The notes under the pieces were generated by a model. That model saw only the letters and a program-made list of their open reading frames with translations, had not been told where the DNA came from and did no database searches. Below are positions 43,323 through 51,940 of a stretch of 64,000 nt of DNA, piece after piece; the stretch's first letter is position 1, and every line of letters starts with the position of its first letter. The stretch covers positions 62,001-126,000 of the forward strand of contig NZ_LZMH01000010.1 of NCBI RefSeq assembly GCF_001673635.1. Direction: 5' to 3'. This DNA comes from Mycobacterium asiaticum (lineage in GTDB: Bacteria > Actinomycetota > Actinomycetes > Mycobacteriales > Mycobacteriaceae). Both the position numbers and the translations under genes were made by a program.

Positions 43323-44020
43323 AGACCGCGGTGGTGACGGGTGGCGGATCCGGTATCGGACTGGCCATCGTCAAACGCCTGCGCGCCGACGGCCTCAACG
43401 TCGCAGCCATCGATCTCAAACCATCCGAGGATGAGTTGGGTTTCACCGCCGACGTCACCCAACGCTCGCAGGTGGACGACGCGCTCTCGGCAATCCGCGA
43501 CCGACTGGGCCCGGTGACGATCCTCGTCAACGCCGCCGGCCTGGACGGATTCAAACGCTTCACCAACATCACCTTCGAGGACTGGCAGAAGGTCATCAAC
43601 GTCAACCTTCATGGCGTGTTCCACACCATCCAGGCGGTACTGCCGGACATGTTGGAAGCCGGGTGGGGACGGATCGTCAATATCTCGTCGTCGAGCACCC
43701 ATTCGGGCACCGCATATATGTCGCACTACGTGGCGGCGAAATCCGCCGTCAACGGACTCACCAAATCGTTGGCACTCGAGTACGGACCAAGCGGCATCAC
43801 CGTCAACGCGATACCACCAGGCTTCATCGACACGCCGATGCTGCGCAGCGCGGAGGCGAACGGGTTCCTCGGCGACGTCGAGCAGAACATCGCCAGGACG
43901 CCGGTACGCCGCATCGGCAAGCCGGAAGACATCGCCGCCGCTTGTGCCTTTCTGATCTCCGAGGAGGCCGGCTACATCACCGGCCAGATCCTGGGGGTCA
44001 ACGGTGGCCGGAACACCTGA
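43319..44020 (+). CDS. Short-chain dehydrogenase/reductase (SDR)
   Basis: The 233-aa classical SDR has the cofactor motif TGGGSGIG (about 7-14), DVTQ, NAAG (about 77-80), the active-site Ser in NISSSSTHSG and Tyr/Lys in YVAAKSAVNGL (about 141-145), and PPGFIDTPML. The first strand ends AIDLKP with an aspartate, which suggests NAD(H) preference. It oxidises or reduces a hydroxyl or ketone of an unknown lipid or aromatic substrate. It is first in an operon with a ferredoxin (13-nt gap) and a P450. Confidence 0.88.
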   Translation: MKTAVVTGGGSGIGLAIVKRLRADGLNVAAIDLKPSEDELGFTADVTQRSQVDDALSAIRDRLGPVTILVNAAGLDGFKRFTNITFEDWQKVINVNLHGVFHTIQAVLPDMLEAGWGRIVNISSSSTHSGTAYMSHYVAAKSAVNGLTKSLALEYGPSGITVNAIPPGFIDTPMLRSAEANGFLGDVEQNIARTPVRRIGKPEDIAAACAFLISEEAGYITGQILGVNGGRNT

Positions 44021-44033
44021 GCAAGGAGAAGCG

Positions 44034-44228
44034 ATGAAAGTCTGGGTCGATCCCGCACGCTGCCAGGGTCACACGTTGTGCTCGATGATCGCGCCGGACT
44101 CGTTTGAACTCAGCGAACTCGACGGCAGCGCGTCGGCAGTCAGTGAAGAGGTACCCGAGGATCAACTTGACCAGGTACGGGAAGCCGCCCAGTCCTGCCC
44201 GGAGCAGGCCATCATCCTGACCGACTGA
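44034..44228 (+). CDS. [3Fe-4S] ferredoxin, P450 redox partner
   Basis: The 64-aa ferredoxin has Cys10, Cys16 and Cys55 (CQGHTLC...SCPEQAI). His13 replaces the cysteine that would make a 4Fe cluster, the typical mycobacterial [3Fe-4S] pattern. ATG at 44034 has AAGGAG 6 nt upstream, while the upstream frame lies in the SDR gene. The P450 gene follows 20 nt later, so this is its probable electron donor. Confidence 0.93.
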   Translation: MKVWVDPARCQGHTLCSMIAPDSFELSELDGSASAVSEEVPEDQLDQVREAAQSCPEQAIILTD

Positions 44229-44248
44229 ACGCCAAGGGAGACAGCACT

Positions 44249-45628
44249 TTGAGTGTGGACGACAGCGTGGATGACATGGCCACCACCGAAGATGATCGCA
44301 AGAAAAACCGCTATCACTTCGATCGGCACGCCGCTGAGTACCGGTCGCAATTCAAGTCGATCACCGAAGAGATGCACGCCAGGTGCCCGGTGGCATGGAC
44401 CGACACCTACGGCGGGCACTGGGTAGCTGCCGGCAGCAACGATGTATTCGAACTCGCTCGCTGCCCGGCGGTCTCCAACGACCATGACATTCACGGCGAA
44501 CGGCGTGGCTACAAAGGCATTTCGATTCCGACGGCAAGCCGCGTGAGCGCGGTGCGGGGCGGCATCCTGGAAATGGACGATCCCGAACACCGCATCTACC
44601 GCACCGTGTTGAATCCTTATCTGTCCCCGGCCGCGGTCAAGCGCTGGGCGCCCTTCGTCGACGACGTCACCCGCGCCTGCCTGGATGAGAAGATCGAGTC
44701 CGGGCACATCGACTTCGTCGACGATCTGGCCAACATCGTGCCTGCCGTCCTGACCCTGGCGATGCTGGGCATTCCGCTCAAGAAGTGGAAGATGTACAGC
44801 GAGCCCGTGCATGCCGCCGTCTACACACCCGAGCACTCCCCAGACATCGAACGCGTCACCGCAATGCACCGGGAGATGGGACTCGACATGGTCAACACCA
44901 TGCTCGAGATCCGCGAAAACCCGCGCCCCGGCATCGTCAACGGACTGCTGCAGATGCGGATCGACGACCAGCCGGCACCGGATCTGGAGATTCTCGGCAA
45001 CCTCGGCCTGGTTATCGGCGGCGGCTTCGACACAACGACGGCTTTGACCGCCCATTCACTGGAATGGCTCTCGGAAAACCCCGACGAGCGAAAACGCCTG
45101 CGCGACAACCTCGATACGCTGCTCGACCCAGCGACCGAGGAGTTCCTGCGCTTCTTCACCCCGGCCGCCGGTGACGGCCGGACATTCTCCGACGATGTCG
45201 AAGTCAACGGACACGAGTTCAAAGAGGGCGAGCGATTGTGGATCTCGTGGGCCATGGCCAATCGTGACCCTGCCGTGTTTGCCGATCCCGACGAGGTCAT
45301 CCTGGATCGTAAAGGCAACCGCCACTTCAGCTTCGGCATAGGGGTGCACCGCTGCGTCGGATCCAACGTGGCGCGCACGGTGTTCAAGTCGATGCTCACC
45401 GCGGTCTTGGACCGGATGCCGGACTACCACTGCGACCCCGACGGTGCGGTCCACTACGAAAGCATCGGTGTCATCCAGGGCATGCGGCACCTGCCGGCCA
45501 CCTTCACCCCCGGCCGCAAGGTCGGCGCCGGCTTGGACGAGACACTGGACAAGCTGCAACGCATCTGCGAAGAGCAGGAATTGGCCAGGCCGGTCACCGA
45601 ACGCAAAGAAGCCGCGGTCATCGATTGA
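44249..45628 (+). CDS. Cytochrome P450 with adjacent ferredoxin
   Basis: The 459-aa P450 has the heme loop FSFGIGVHRCVGSNVAR with Cys369, an I-helix GGGFDTTTALTAH and the ExxR in EEFLRFF. The C-terminal extension (about 425-459) is acidic and helical. TTG at 44249 has AAGGGAG 8 nt upstream, and GTG at 44255 is an alternative. The adjacent SDR and ferredoxin suggest hydroxylation followed by oxidation to a ketone or acid. The CYP family is not assigned. Confidence 0.92.
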   Translation: MSVDDSVDDMATTEDDRKKNRYHFDRHAAEYRSQFKSITEEMHARCPVAWTDTYGGHWVAAGSNDVFELARCPAVSNDHDIHGERRGYKGISIPTASRVSAVRGGILEMDDPEHRIYRTVLNPYLSPAAVKRWAPFVDDVTRACLDEKIESGHIDFVDDLANIVPAVLTLAMLGIPLKKWKMYSEPVHAAVYTPEHSPDIERVTAMHREMGLDMVNTMLEIRENPRPGIVNGLLQMRIDDQPAPDLEILGNLGLVIGGGFDTTTALTAHSLEWLSENPDERKRLRDNLDTLLDPATEEFLRFFTPAAGDGRTFSDDVEVNGHEFKEGERLWISWAMANRDPAVFADPDEVILDRKGNRHFSFGIGVHRCVGSNVARTVFKSMLTAVLDRMPDYHCDPDGAVHYESIGVIQGMRHLPATFTPGRKVGAGLDETLDKLQRICEEQELARPVTERKEAAVID

Positions 45629-45767
45629 GCTGTCTCAGCGTCCGGCATCTCGCTGTCCAGCTGAAAGCGGGACCGTTGACGGGCGCGATTTTTCAGAGTA
45701 GGCCTGTGCAGCGTGACCGCGCTCTATATTCAGGTCGAGCGCGTGTACTAGAGATGGGAGAGGATCG

Positions 45768-46211
45768 GTGAAGACTCCCGCAGCGACCCTTGCGCTCGCC
45801 CTGCTGATCGCCGTGGCCGGGTTGACTGGTACACCGACCGCCCATGCGGACATGCAGGTTGGCAACTACATGGCGAATACGGACCGGGATCGCGGCCACA
45901 ACTGGCTTTGGGCGATTCGGCCGTGCATATCACGCCAACCGGGATGCGTGACCGTCCAATCGGTACCGCAACCCAACGGGCAAGCGGCGTGGTGGCAGGC
46001 AGACGCCCACCTCGCCAATGGCCGCTACACCATGGCGGTCGATGTGCCGGATGGCGTGCGGTGTGTGGTCCAGTTCTTCCCCTCACATGACGTCTATTCG
46101 TGGGATGCAGTCTCGCTGAGCGGTGAATTGGTCACCACCTACGACACCGGCTGCGGAGGTGGCCCGGGGGGAACCGACTCTTATCCCTTTACGCTCATGC
46201 GATGGGGGTAG
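45768..46211 (+). CDS. Secreted protein of unknown function
   Basis: The 147-aa protein has a signal peptide ending in AHA (about residue 27: MKTPAATLALALLIAVAGLTG) and a mature domain with VGNYMANTDRDRGHNWLWAIRPCISRQPGC, GRYTMAVDVPDGVRCVVQFFPSHDVYSWDAVSLSG and a Gly-rich stretch before the end. Four cysteines are present. The layout resembles other small mycobacterial exported beta proteins but I cannot name the family. GTG at 45768 has GGGAGAGG upstream. Confidence 0.7.
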   Translation: MKTPAATLALALLIAVAGLTGTPTAHADMQVGNYMANTDRDRGHNWLWAIRPCISRQPGCVTVQSVPQPNGQAAWWQADAHLANGRYTMAVDVPDGVRCVVQFFPSHDVYSWDAVSLSGELVTTYDTGCGGGPGGTDSYPFTLMRWG

Positions 46212-46387
46212 CCGCGAACACCTTGGTCTGCGGGAACGCTATCCCGTGCTGACTCGCGGCGCGTGCACGCGCCGGCTGGGCCGCTCCGTCGATGCGCACT
46301 TTTCGACAGGCGATGCTGATGCAGGAATGGCCAACACCAGTGACACCGGGGTTCAGACGATGATGATGGTGACGGGTAGGAAGCGCG

Positions 46388-47332
46388 ATGAGTGAGACGA
46401 AACCACCGCCGGATGATTCGGCCACCTCGAAAGCCGACGCGATGGCGTTGCTGGAAGAAGCCGAGGCGGAGGCCGCCGAAGCCGAGGCGTTAGCTGCTGC
46501 GGCTCGGGCGCGGGCCCGCGCCGCCCGGCTCCGACGCGAGATGCTGGCAAAGGCTGAGGTCGAGGCCGAGGCCGCGGAGGCCGAAACAGCCGAGGCTGAG
46601 GTCGAGGCCGATGAGGCCATTGATGCCGAGGCCGAAACCACCGAGGCCGAGGTTGAGGCCACTGATGCCGAAGCCGAAACCACCGAGGCTGACGTTGAGG
46701 CGACTGACGCCGAGAGCGAGGCCGACCGGGACGCCGATGACGTCGACCAGGACGCGGACGAGGTCGATGAGTCCGAGTCGCTGAGCGACGAGGAGACAGT
46801 CGAAGCCGCAGCGCTGCCATCCCGGTCAGCCCGCCGGCGACGCTGGTTGCCGTCCCTGTCCACCACTCTCAAAGTGGCCGCGCTAATCCTCACCTGCGCG
46901 TTTGTCGCCGCGAGCGGATACATGCTGTGGTACGAACACAACGCCAACGAGCGACACCAGCGCGCCGCGAACTTCGTCGCCGGTGCCAAGCAGGGCGTCA
47001 TCAACATGACCTCCTTGGACTTCAACAGGGCCAAGGAAGACGTCCAGCGCTTGCTCGAGAGCTCCACCGGCGAATTCAGGGACGACTTCCAGCAGCGTGC
47101 GAAGGATTTCGTGACGGTCGTCGAGCAGTCCAAGGTGGTCACCCAGGGAACGATCACCGCGACCGCCGTCGAATCCATGAACGACAACTCCGCATCGGTA
47201 TTGGTCACGGCGACATCGCGGATCACCAATGCCGCGGGCGCCAAGGATGAACCACGCGTGTGGCGGCTCCGGGTGACGGTGACCGAAGAAGGCGGACAGT
47301 ACAAGATGTCGAAGTTGGAGTTCGTAGCGTGA
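46388..47332 (+). CDS. Mce-associated membrane protein, long type (module 3, first gene)
   Basis: The 314-aa protein has an extended Glu/Ala coiled coil (about 20-130) that includes an imperfect 14-residue tandem repeat ([14 protein letters not shown]), one membrane helix (about 159-181) and the external domain with [37 protein letters not shown] and a terminal [18 protein letters not shown] at 46388 follows AGGAAGCGCG. It overlaps the short partner (GTGA). The acidic N-terminus is longest in this module. Confidence 0.85.
   Translation: MSETKPPPDDSATSKADAMALLEEAEAEAAEAEALAAAARARARAARLRREMLAKAEVEAEAAEAETAEAEVEADEAIDAEAETTEAEVEATDAEAETTEADVEATDAESEADRDADDVDQDADEVDESESLSDEETVEAAALPSRSARRRRWLPSLSTTLKVAALILTCAFVAASGYMLWYEHNANERHQRAANFVAGAKQGVINMTSLDFNRAKEDVQRLLESSTGEFRDDFQQRAKDFVTVVEQSKVVTQGTITATAVESMNDNSASVLVTATSRITNAAGAKDEPRVWRLRVTVTEEGGQYKMSKLEFVA
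46622..46723. repeat. 42-bp tandem repeat in a Mce-associated gene
   Basis: Units at 46622-46663 and 46664-46705 are nearly identical and encode [14 protein letters not shown] and [15 protein letters not shown] third, truncated unit runs to about 46723. Being a multiple of three, copy-number changes would keep frame. The upstream bases 46560-46620 are similar Glu/Ala-rich sequence. Confidence 0.85.
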
Positions 47333-48000
47333 CCAAGGAAAGCCGCGTATCCGACGACATCGAAACCGCCGAGACGGCAGATGTTGTCGAGGTTGTCGAC
47401 GACGATCCGGACGCCGCCGAGGATGAGGTCACCGATTCGGTGACCGAGGCTCCCGCGGCGGATGACTCCGAAGAACCACGTAAGCGCGAGCGTCGTAACC
47501 GGTCTCCCAGGCTGGCCAAGGTGAACGTCGTTACCGTAGCCCTGGTCCTGCTGCTGCTGACGTCCGCTGGTGTGGCGACGTGGTTGTACTTTGCGCGCTA
47601 TCAGCCCAACCGACAGACCGACCCCGGTGTCGCCCAGACCGTCGTCCGCGCGGCATCCGAAGGAACGGTCGCGCTGCTCTCCTACTCACCCGAGTCGCTT
47701 GACAAGGACTTTGCCAATGCCAAGCTGCACCTGTCCGGGGATTTCCTGTCGTACTACAACCAGTTCACCGAGCAGATCGTGGCCCCGGCGGCCAAGCAGA
47801 AATCGCTGAAAACCACCGCCCACGTGATCCGGGCCGCCGTGTCGGAGTTACACCCGGATTCGGCGGTGGTTCTGGTGTACGTCGACCAGAGCACGACGAG
47901 CAAGGACAAGCCGGAGCCCGCCATGACGGCCAGCAGCGTCCTGGTGAGCATGATCCGGTCCGACGGCAACTGGCTGATAACCAAGTTCGACCCGGTCTAG
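47329..48000 (+). CDS. Mce-associated membrane protein, short type (module 3, second gene)
   Basis: The 223-aa protein has an acidic cytoplasmic tail, one membrane helix (about 67-89) and the family domain [57 protein letters not shown] and WLITKFDPV. The longest frame begins at 47260, but GTG at 47329 overlaps the previous stop and fits the sister proteins. A perfect hairpin terminator follows. Confidence 0.87.
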   Translation: MTKESRVSDDIETAETADVVEVVDDDPDAAEDEVTDSVTEAPAADDSEEPRKRERRNRSPRLAKVNVVTVALVLLLLTSAGVATWLYFARYQPNRQTDPGVAQTVVRAASEGTVALLSYSPESLDKDFANAKLHLSGDFLSYYNQFTEQIVAPAAKQKSLKTTAHVIRAAVSELHPDSAVVLVYVDQSTTSKDKPEPAMTASSVLVSMIRSDGNWLITKFDPV

Positions 48001-48008
48001 GAGTCAGC

Positions 48009-48068
48009 GCGAGCAGACGCGAAAGCCCCCGCGCGCACGGCGCGTCGGGGGCTTTCGCGTCTGCTCGC
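48009..48068. terminator. Perfect 23-bp stem bidirectional terminator
   Basis: 48009-48031 is the exact reverse complement of 48046-48068, with a 14-nt GC-rich loop. The hairpin lies between the convergent stops at 48000 and 48085. Its right arm shares 23 identical nt with 7059-7081. The lack of a T-run is normal for mycobacterial hairpins. Confidence 0.85.
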
Positions 48069-48084
48069 GGGGGGACGGGACGGC

Positions 48085-49257
48085 CTAGCGGGGCAGGCCG
48101 AGCACACGCTGAGCGATGATGTTGCGCTGGATCTCCGACGTGCCGCCGGCGATCGTGCCCGAGAAGCTTCGCGCATAGCGCTCGAACCAGCTGCCGTAGT
48201 AGTGGTCCAGGTTCATCGGCTCGTACGGTCCGGTCAGGGCGGGGCTGATCAGACCGTCACCGCCGGCGGACTCCAGCGCGAGTTCGAACGCGCGCAGCTC
48301 CGCCTCCGAACCCAACAGCTTGAGCACCGAGATCGCCGCCACATCGTCCTCACCGCGGGCCGCGCGGGCCAGCGCCACCGAACCCAGCAGCCGCAGCGCC
48401 TGCTTGTCCATGATGGTGCTGGCGTAGCGATCGCGCTCGAGCTCATTGCTGGGACGAAAATCGGCGATGGCGTTGTCCAGCCGATCGGCGAATCCGAGCC
48501 ACATCATGGTGCGCTCGTGGCCCAGCGAGCCGTTGGCCACCCGCCAGCCCTGGTTCAACTCGCCGACCAGGTTCTCCGCCGGCACCCGCACGTCGGTGAA
48601 GAACACCTCGTTGAAGTCCAGGTCATCGGCCGAACAGATCGACGGAAAGGGCCGCCGCACAACACCTTCGGTGTCGGTCGGGATCACCAGCACGCTGATG
48701 CCCTTGTGCTTGGGGGCGTCGGGGTCGGTCCGCACGAACGTCAACAACACATCGGCGTCGTGCGCGCCCGAGGTCCACACCTTCTGCCCGTTGACAACGA
48801 AATGGTCACCCTCCAGCACGGCGCGGGTGCGCAACGAGGCCAGGTCGGAGCCCGCGCTCGGCTCGCTCATGCCCAGCGACGCGGTGATCTCGGCGCGCAG
48901 GATCGGCACCGCCCACCGGTGCTTCTGCTCCTCGCTTCCGAACGACAGCAGCGATGCCGCAACGATATTCACGCCCTGCGGGTTGAAGCTGTGATAGATG
49001 CGCCGGCGGCCCAGCTCAGCCAGGTAGACGAACTGCTGCAGCACCGTCGCATTGCGGCCGCCGAACTCCGGTGGCTGACTCGGCAGCAGCCAGCCGTTGT
49101 CGAACAGCAGCCGCTGCCATCGCCGCGCCCACTGCGGCATGTGCGACACCGAGCGCGGACGCTCCTGCAATTCGCTTGCGGAGGGCAGGTTCTCGTCGAG
49201 AAATGCCGAGAACTCCGCCCGGAACTCCTCGACGTCGGAATCAAAAGTCAGCTGCAC
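48085..49257 (-). CDS. Acyl-CoA dehydrogenase, FadE26-like subunit
   Basis: The 390-aa flavoprotein has the FAD-binding LGMSEPSAGSDLASLRTRA and WTSGAHDAD segments and the C-terminal GGTSEIQRNIIAQRVLG. The pairing with a shorter FadE gene recalls the alpha2beta2 dehydrogenases (ChsE1-ChsE2 type) for steroid side-chain CoA esters, where each subunit supplies different active-site parts. ATG at 49257 overlaps the upstream gene by 17 nt. The substrate is not proven. Confidence 0.88.
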   Translation of the reverse strand: MQLTFDSDVEEFRAEFSAFLDENLPSASELQERPRSVSHMPQWARRWQRLLFDNGWLLPSQPPEFGGRNATVLQQFVYLAELGRRRIYHSFNPQGVNIVAASLLSFGSEEQKHRWAVPILRAEITASLGMSEPSAGSDLASLRTRAVLEGDHFVVNGQKVWTSGAHDADVLLTFVRTDPDAPKHKGISVLVIPTDTEGVVRRPFPSICSADDLDFNEVFFTDVRVPAENLVGELNQGWRVANGSLGHERTMMWLGFADRLDNAIADFRPSNELERDRYASTIMDKQALRLLGSVALARAARGEDDVAAISVLKLLGSEAELRAFELALESAGGDGLISPALTGPYEPMNLDHYYGSWFERYARSFSGTIAGGTSEIQRNIIAQRVLGLPR

Positions 49258-50239
49258 GGTACTCCTCGGCGATCTGCGCCCGGTGCTCCGATGCGCCGCC
49301 CAGCATCAACTCCCCCGCCTTGGCCCGCTTCAGCGCGAACTGCAGATCGTTCTCCCAGGTGAATCCCATTGCCCCGTGCAACTGCAGCCCGTGCCGGAAC
49401 ACTAGTGACTGGCACTCACCCGCCGACGCCTTGGCCATCGCGGCGGCCAGCCGGCGTCGAGGATCGTCGGCGGAGATGGTCAGCGCGGCGAAGTAGGCCA
49501 GCGCCCGCGCGCGCTGGATCGCGACGTGCATGTCGGCGGCCTTGTGCTGAACGGCCTGGAACGAACCGATCGGTACCCCGAACTGGTGACGACTTCGGAC
49601 ATGCTCGAGCACCAGATCCAGGATGCGCTGGCAAGCGCCCACCATCGTCACGGCCATCCCGGTCAGCGCGATATGGCGGGCGCGCTCGGGATCCACTGCC
49701 AAGCGGTCACTTTCGGGCACCCGGACGCCGCCGAAAGACAGGTCCGCCACGTGCAGCACCGGATCGAACACCGATTCCCGACGAGCGGTCAGCGCACTGG
49801 TGTCAGTGAGGAACACTCCCGCTGCGGTGACCACCGCGACGCGATCGACGCGATCGCCGTCGAGCACGTGGCGGGCGGTGCCGTCGAGCACCCAGCCGTC
49901 GACATCACGACGCGCGGAGACCCCGCCATACACGGCGGTGCCGGACTGGTTCGGGTCGAACCGCTCCCCGACCAGCGGCGCGAACTGACTCATCGTCGCC
50001 AAAAACGGCGTCGGGTCGGTGGCGTGGCCGAGTTCCTCGAGCACGATCGCCAGCTCCACCGCACTGGCCGGGTCGTTCAGCTCGGTCCAGCCAAGTTCCA
50101 CGTACAGCTTCCACAGCGGCTCGGTGTCGGCGCCTTGTTCGGCAACGCTGCGCACCAGCGATGGCGGGCATTGCTTGGTGACGACATCGCGCACCGTGTC
50201 CTGCCACAGCCGCTGATCAGCATCGAACTCCAAAAGCAT
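49241..50239 (-). CDS. Acyl-CoA dehydrogenase, FadE27-like partner subunit
   Basis: The 332-aa dehydrogenase is shorter, with a degenerate N-terminal half (VLDGDRVDRVAVVT) and the conserved helix RSRHQFGVPIGSFQAVQHKAADM (about 218-240) and LQLHGAMGFTWENDLQ. Such chains are usually the second subunit of a heterotetramer. It is first in an operon with 48085-49257. ATG at 50239 lies 33 nt from the perfect operator 50272-50286. Confidence 0.88.
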   Translation of the reverse strand: MLLEFDADQRLWQDTVRDVVTKQCPPSLVRSVAEQGADTEPLWKLYVELGWTELNDPASAVELAIVLEELGHATDPTPFLATMSQFAPLVGERFDPNQSGTAVYGGVSARRDVDGWVLDGTARHVLDGDRVDRVAVVTAAGVFLTDTSALTARRESVFDPVLHVADLSFGGVRVPESDRLAVDPERARHIALTGMAVTMVGACQRILDLVLEHVRSRHQFGVPIGSFQAVQHKAADMHVAIQRARALAYFAALTISADDPRRRLAAAMAKASAGECQSLVFRHGLQLHGAMGFTWENDLQFALKRAKAGELMLGGASEHRAQIAEEYRAADF

Positions 50240-50271
50240 CCGGGGCCGCCTCCCGTCGGGGATTATCAGGC

Positions 50272-50286
50272 GAGAATAACATTCTC
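50272..50286. promoter_or_regulatory. Perfect palindromic operator GAGAAT-AAC-ATTCTC
   Basis: A perfect 15-bp inverted repeat lies between the divergent FadE (start 50239) and SnoaL (start 50343) operons, 32 and 56 nt from the starts. It is identical in its arms to 21867-21881 and could control both directions. Confidence 0.8.
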
Positions 50287-50342
50287 TTTGGCGGAAGTTG
50301 TAATCTCAAAACCGGCTATGACTTTATACCGAAGGGGCCACG

Positions 50343-50843
50343 ATGCTGGATACCGCAGCCGCGCTGTGGGAGATCGAGGCGATCAAACAATTGAAGGCCC
50401 GATACTGCCGCTACCTGGACACCAAGCAATGGGATGACTGGCGGCAACTGTTCACCGACGACTTCGTCAGCGACACCTCGGGGTCGGGCGGCAAGGTGAT
50501 CCACGGCGCCGACGAGTTCGTGGCGTTCGTCCGCGGCGCGCTGGGCAAGCCGTCCCAGCCCACGGCGCATCAGGTGCACGCACCGGAGATCACCCTCACC
50601 TCCGACACCACCGCGACCGGGATCTGGGCGTTGCAGGACGTCGTGCGCCTGGCGCCCGGCCTCAACCTCGACGGGCGGGGGCACTATCACGAGACCTACG
50701 AAAAACTCGACGGCCGATGGTTGATCAAGACCTCCACCCTGACCCGGCTCCGTGAGGATTTCTTCAATCCGCTGTTCTCCGTGCGTATCTCCCCCCGGTT
50801 GCGGGACGCCGGGTCCGCGCTTGCACGCAGGTTCACCCGGTGA
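50343..50843 (+). CDS. SnoaL-like / NTF2-fold protein
   Basis: The 166-aa protein has the cone-shaped NTF2-like pattern: an N-terminal helix IEAIKQLKARYCRYLDTKQWDDWRQLF, then strands ending in RGHYHETYEKLDGRWLIKTSTLTRLRED. Such proteins are isomerases, cyclases or dehydratase-like enzymes in steroid or polyketide pathways. A catalytic residue cannot be pinned down. ATG at 50343 has GGGG 7 nt upstream. The stop overlaps the next gene by 4 nt. Confidence 0.82.
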   Translation: MLDTAAALWEIEAIKQLKARYCRYLDTKQWDDWRQLFTDDFVSDTSGSGGKVIHGADEFVAFVRGALGKPSQPTAHQVHAPEITLTSDTTATGIWALQDVVRLAPGLNLDGRGHYHETYEKLDGRWLIKTSTLTRLREDFFNPLFSVRISPRLRDAGSALARRFTR

Positions 50844-51940
50844 ACACCACCCTGGTCACCGGCGCCTTCGGGCAGGTCGGCAAGCGGTGCGCGGAAATCC
50901 TGCTCAGCCGTGGCCACACCGTGGTAGCCATGGACCTGGCCAACGAGGCTTCCGTCGCGGGGGCCGCGGTCCTGTCCGCGGCCGCCGGCCCCGGCACCCT
51001 TTTCCCGGAATACACCGACCTGCTGGACGCTGACGCGGTCGCCGCGGTGCTGGCGCGCCACCAACCCGCCGCGATCGTGCACCTGGCGGCCCTCGTCTCG
51101 CCGCCTTCGTATCGCAACCCGGCGCTGGCGCGCCGAGTCAACGTCGACGGCACCCGTCACCTGGTGACGGCGGCCCGGGCGTTGCGCGAACCACCGTTGT
51201 TCGTATTCGCTTCCAGCGCCGCGGTTTACGGATCCCGCAACCCCTACCGGTACCCGGAGCGCATCACCGGAGACACCCCGGTCAGGCCGGTCGACCAGTA
51301 CGGGGAGGACAAGGTGCTCGCCGAGGCGGTCATCACCGAGAGCGGGCTTCCCTATGCCATCCTGCGACTGGCCGCGATCGTCTCGCCCGACGGTGCCGCC
51401 AACTTCGACGGCGACTACCTCATGCTGGTGCGCGCCACTCCGGTCGATAACCGCATGCACATGACCGACGCCCGAGATGTCGCCCTGGCGTTCGCCAACG
51501 CGGTGGATCGGCGCGACCGCGTCGACGGGAAGGTGCTGGTGATCGCCGGCGACGAGACGAACGTCCACCTGATGAGTGATGTGCAGGACGACATGATGGC
51601 CGCGGCAGGGCTGGGCCGGCTCGGCCCGTCGATCGGCCTGCCCGGTGATCCCGACGACGACCTCGGGTGGAGCTTCACCGGCTGGTTCGACACCACCGAA
51701 TCACAAGCGCTGCTTGAGTATCAGGAACACGACTGGGCGCAGACCGTTGCCTGGGTCGGCGACTCGATGGGCCGGCGCCGCCTACTACTGCGCGCCCTCG
51801 GGCCGGTGGTCCGCCCGCTGCTGCGGACGGTCCTTGCGTTGCAGCGCCGCATCGAACGCCGCGGCCCGTACGCCGACCCGTGGGCGTTCCTGCGGGCCAA
51901 GTACGGTCCCGGCATGCTCGCCGAGGGGGCGCAAGCATGA
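50840..51940 (+). CDS. NAD-dependent epimerase/dehydratase (extended SDR)
   Basis: The 366-aa extended SDR has GAFGQVGKR (about 7-15; a GxxGxxG variant), an acidic strand end (AMDLAN), SSAAVYGSR and the active-site Tyr/Lys in DQYGEDKVLAE (about 153-161). The C-terminal part (about 300-366) carries a basic helix (RRRLLLRALGPVVRPLL) that may touch membrane. GTG overlaps the SnoaL stop (GTGA). It may be a 3-beta-hydroxysteroid-dehydrogenase-like enzyme. Confidence 0.82.
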   Translation: MNTTLVTGAFGQVGKRCAEILLSRGHTVVAMDLANEASVAGAAVLSAAAGPGTLFPEYTDLLDADAVAAVLARHQPAAIVHLAALVSPPSYRNPALARRVNVDGTRHLVTAARALREPPLFVFASSAAVYGSRNPYRYPERITGDTPVRPVDQYGEDKVLAEAVITESGLPYAILRLAAIVSPDGAANFDGDYLMLVRATPVDNRMHMTDARDVALAFANAVDRRDRVDGKVLVIAGDETNVHLMSDVQDDMMAAAGLGRLGPSIGLPGDPDDDLGWSFTGWFDTTESQALLEYQEHDWAQTVAWVGDSMGRRRLLLRALGPVVRPLLRTVLALQRRIERRGPYADPWAFLRAKYGPGMLAEGAQA

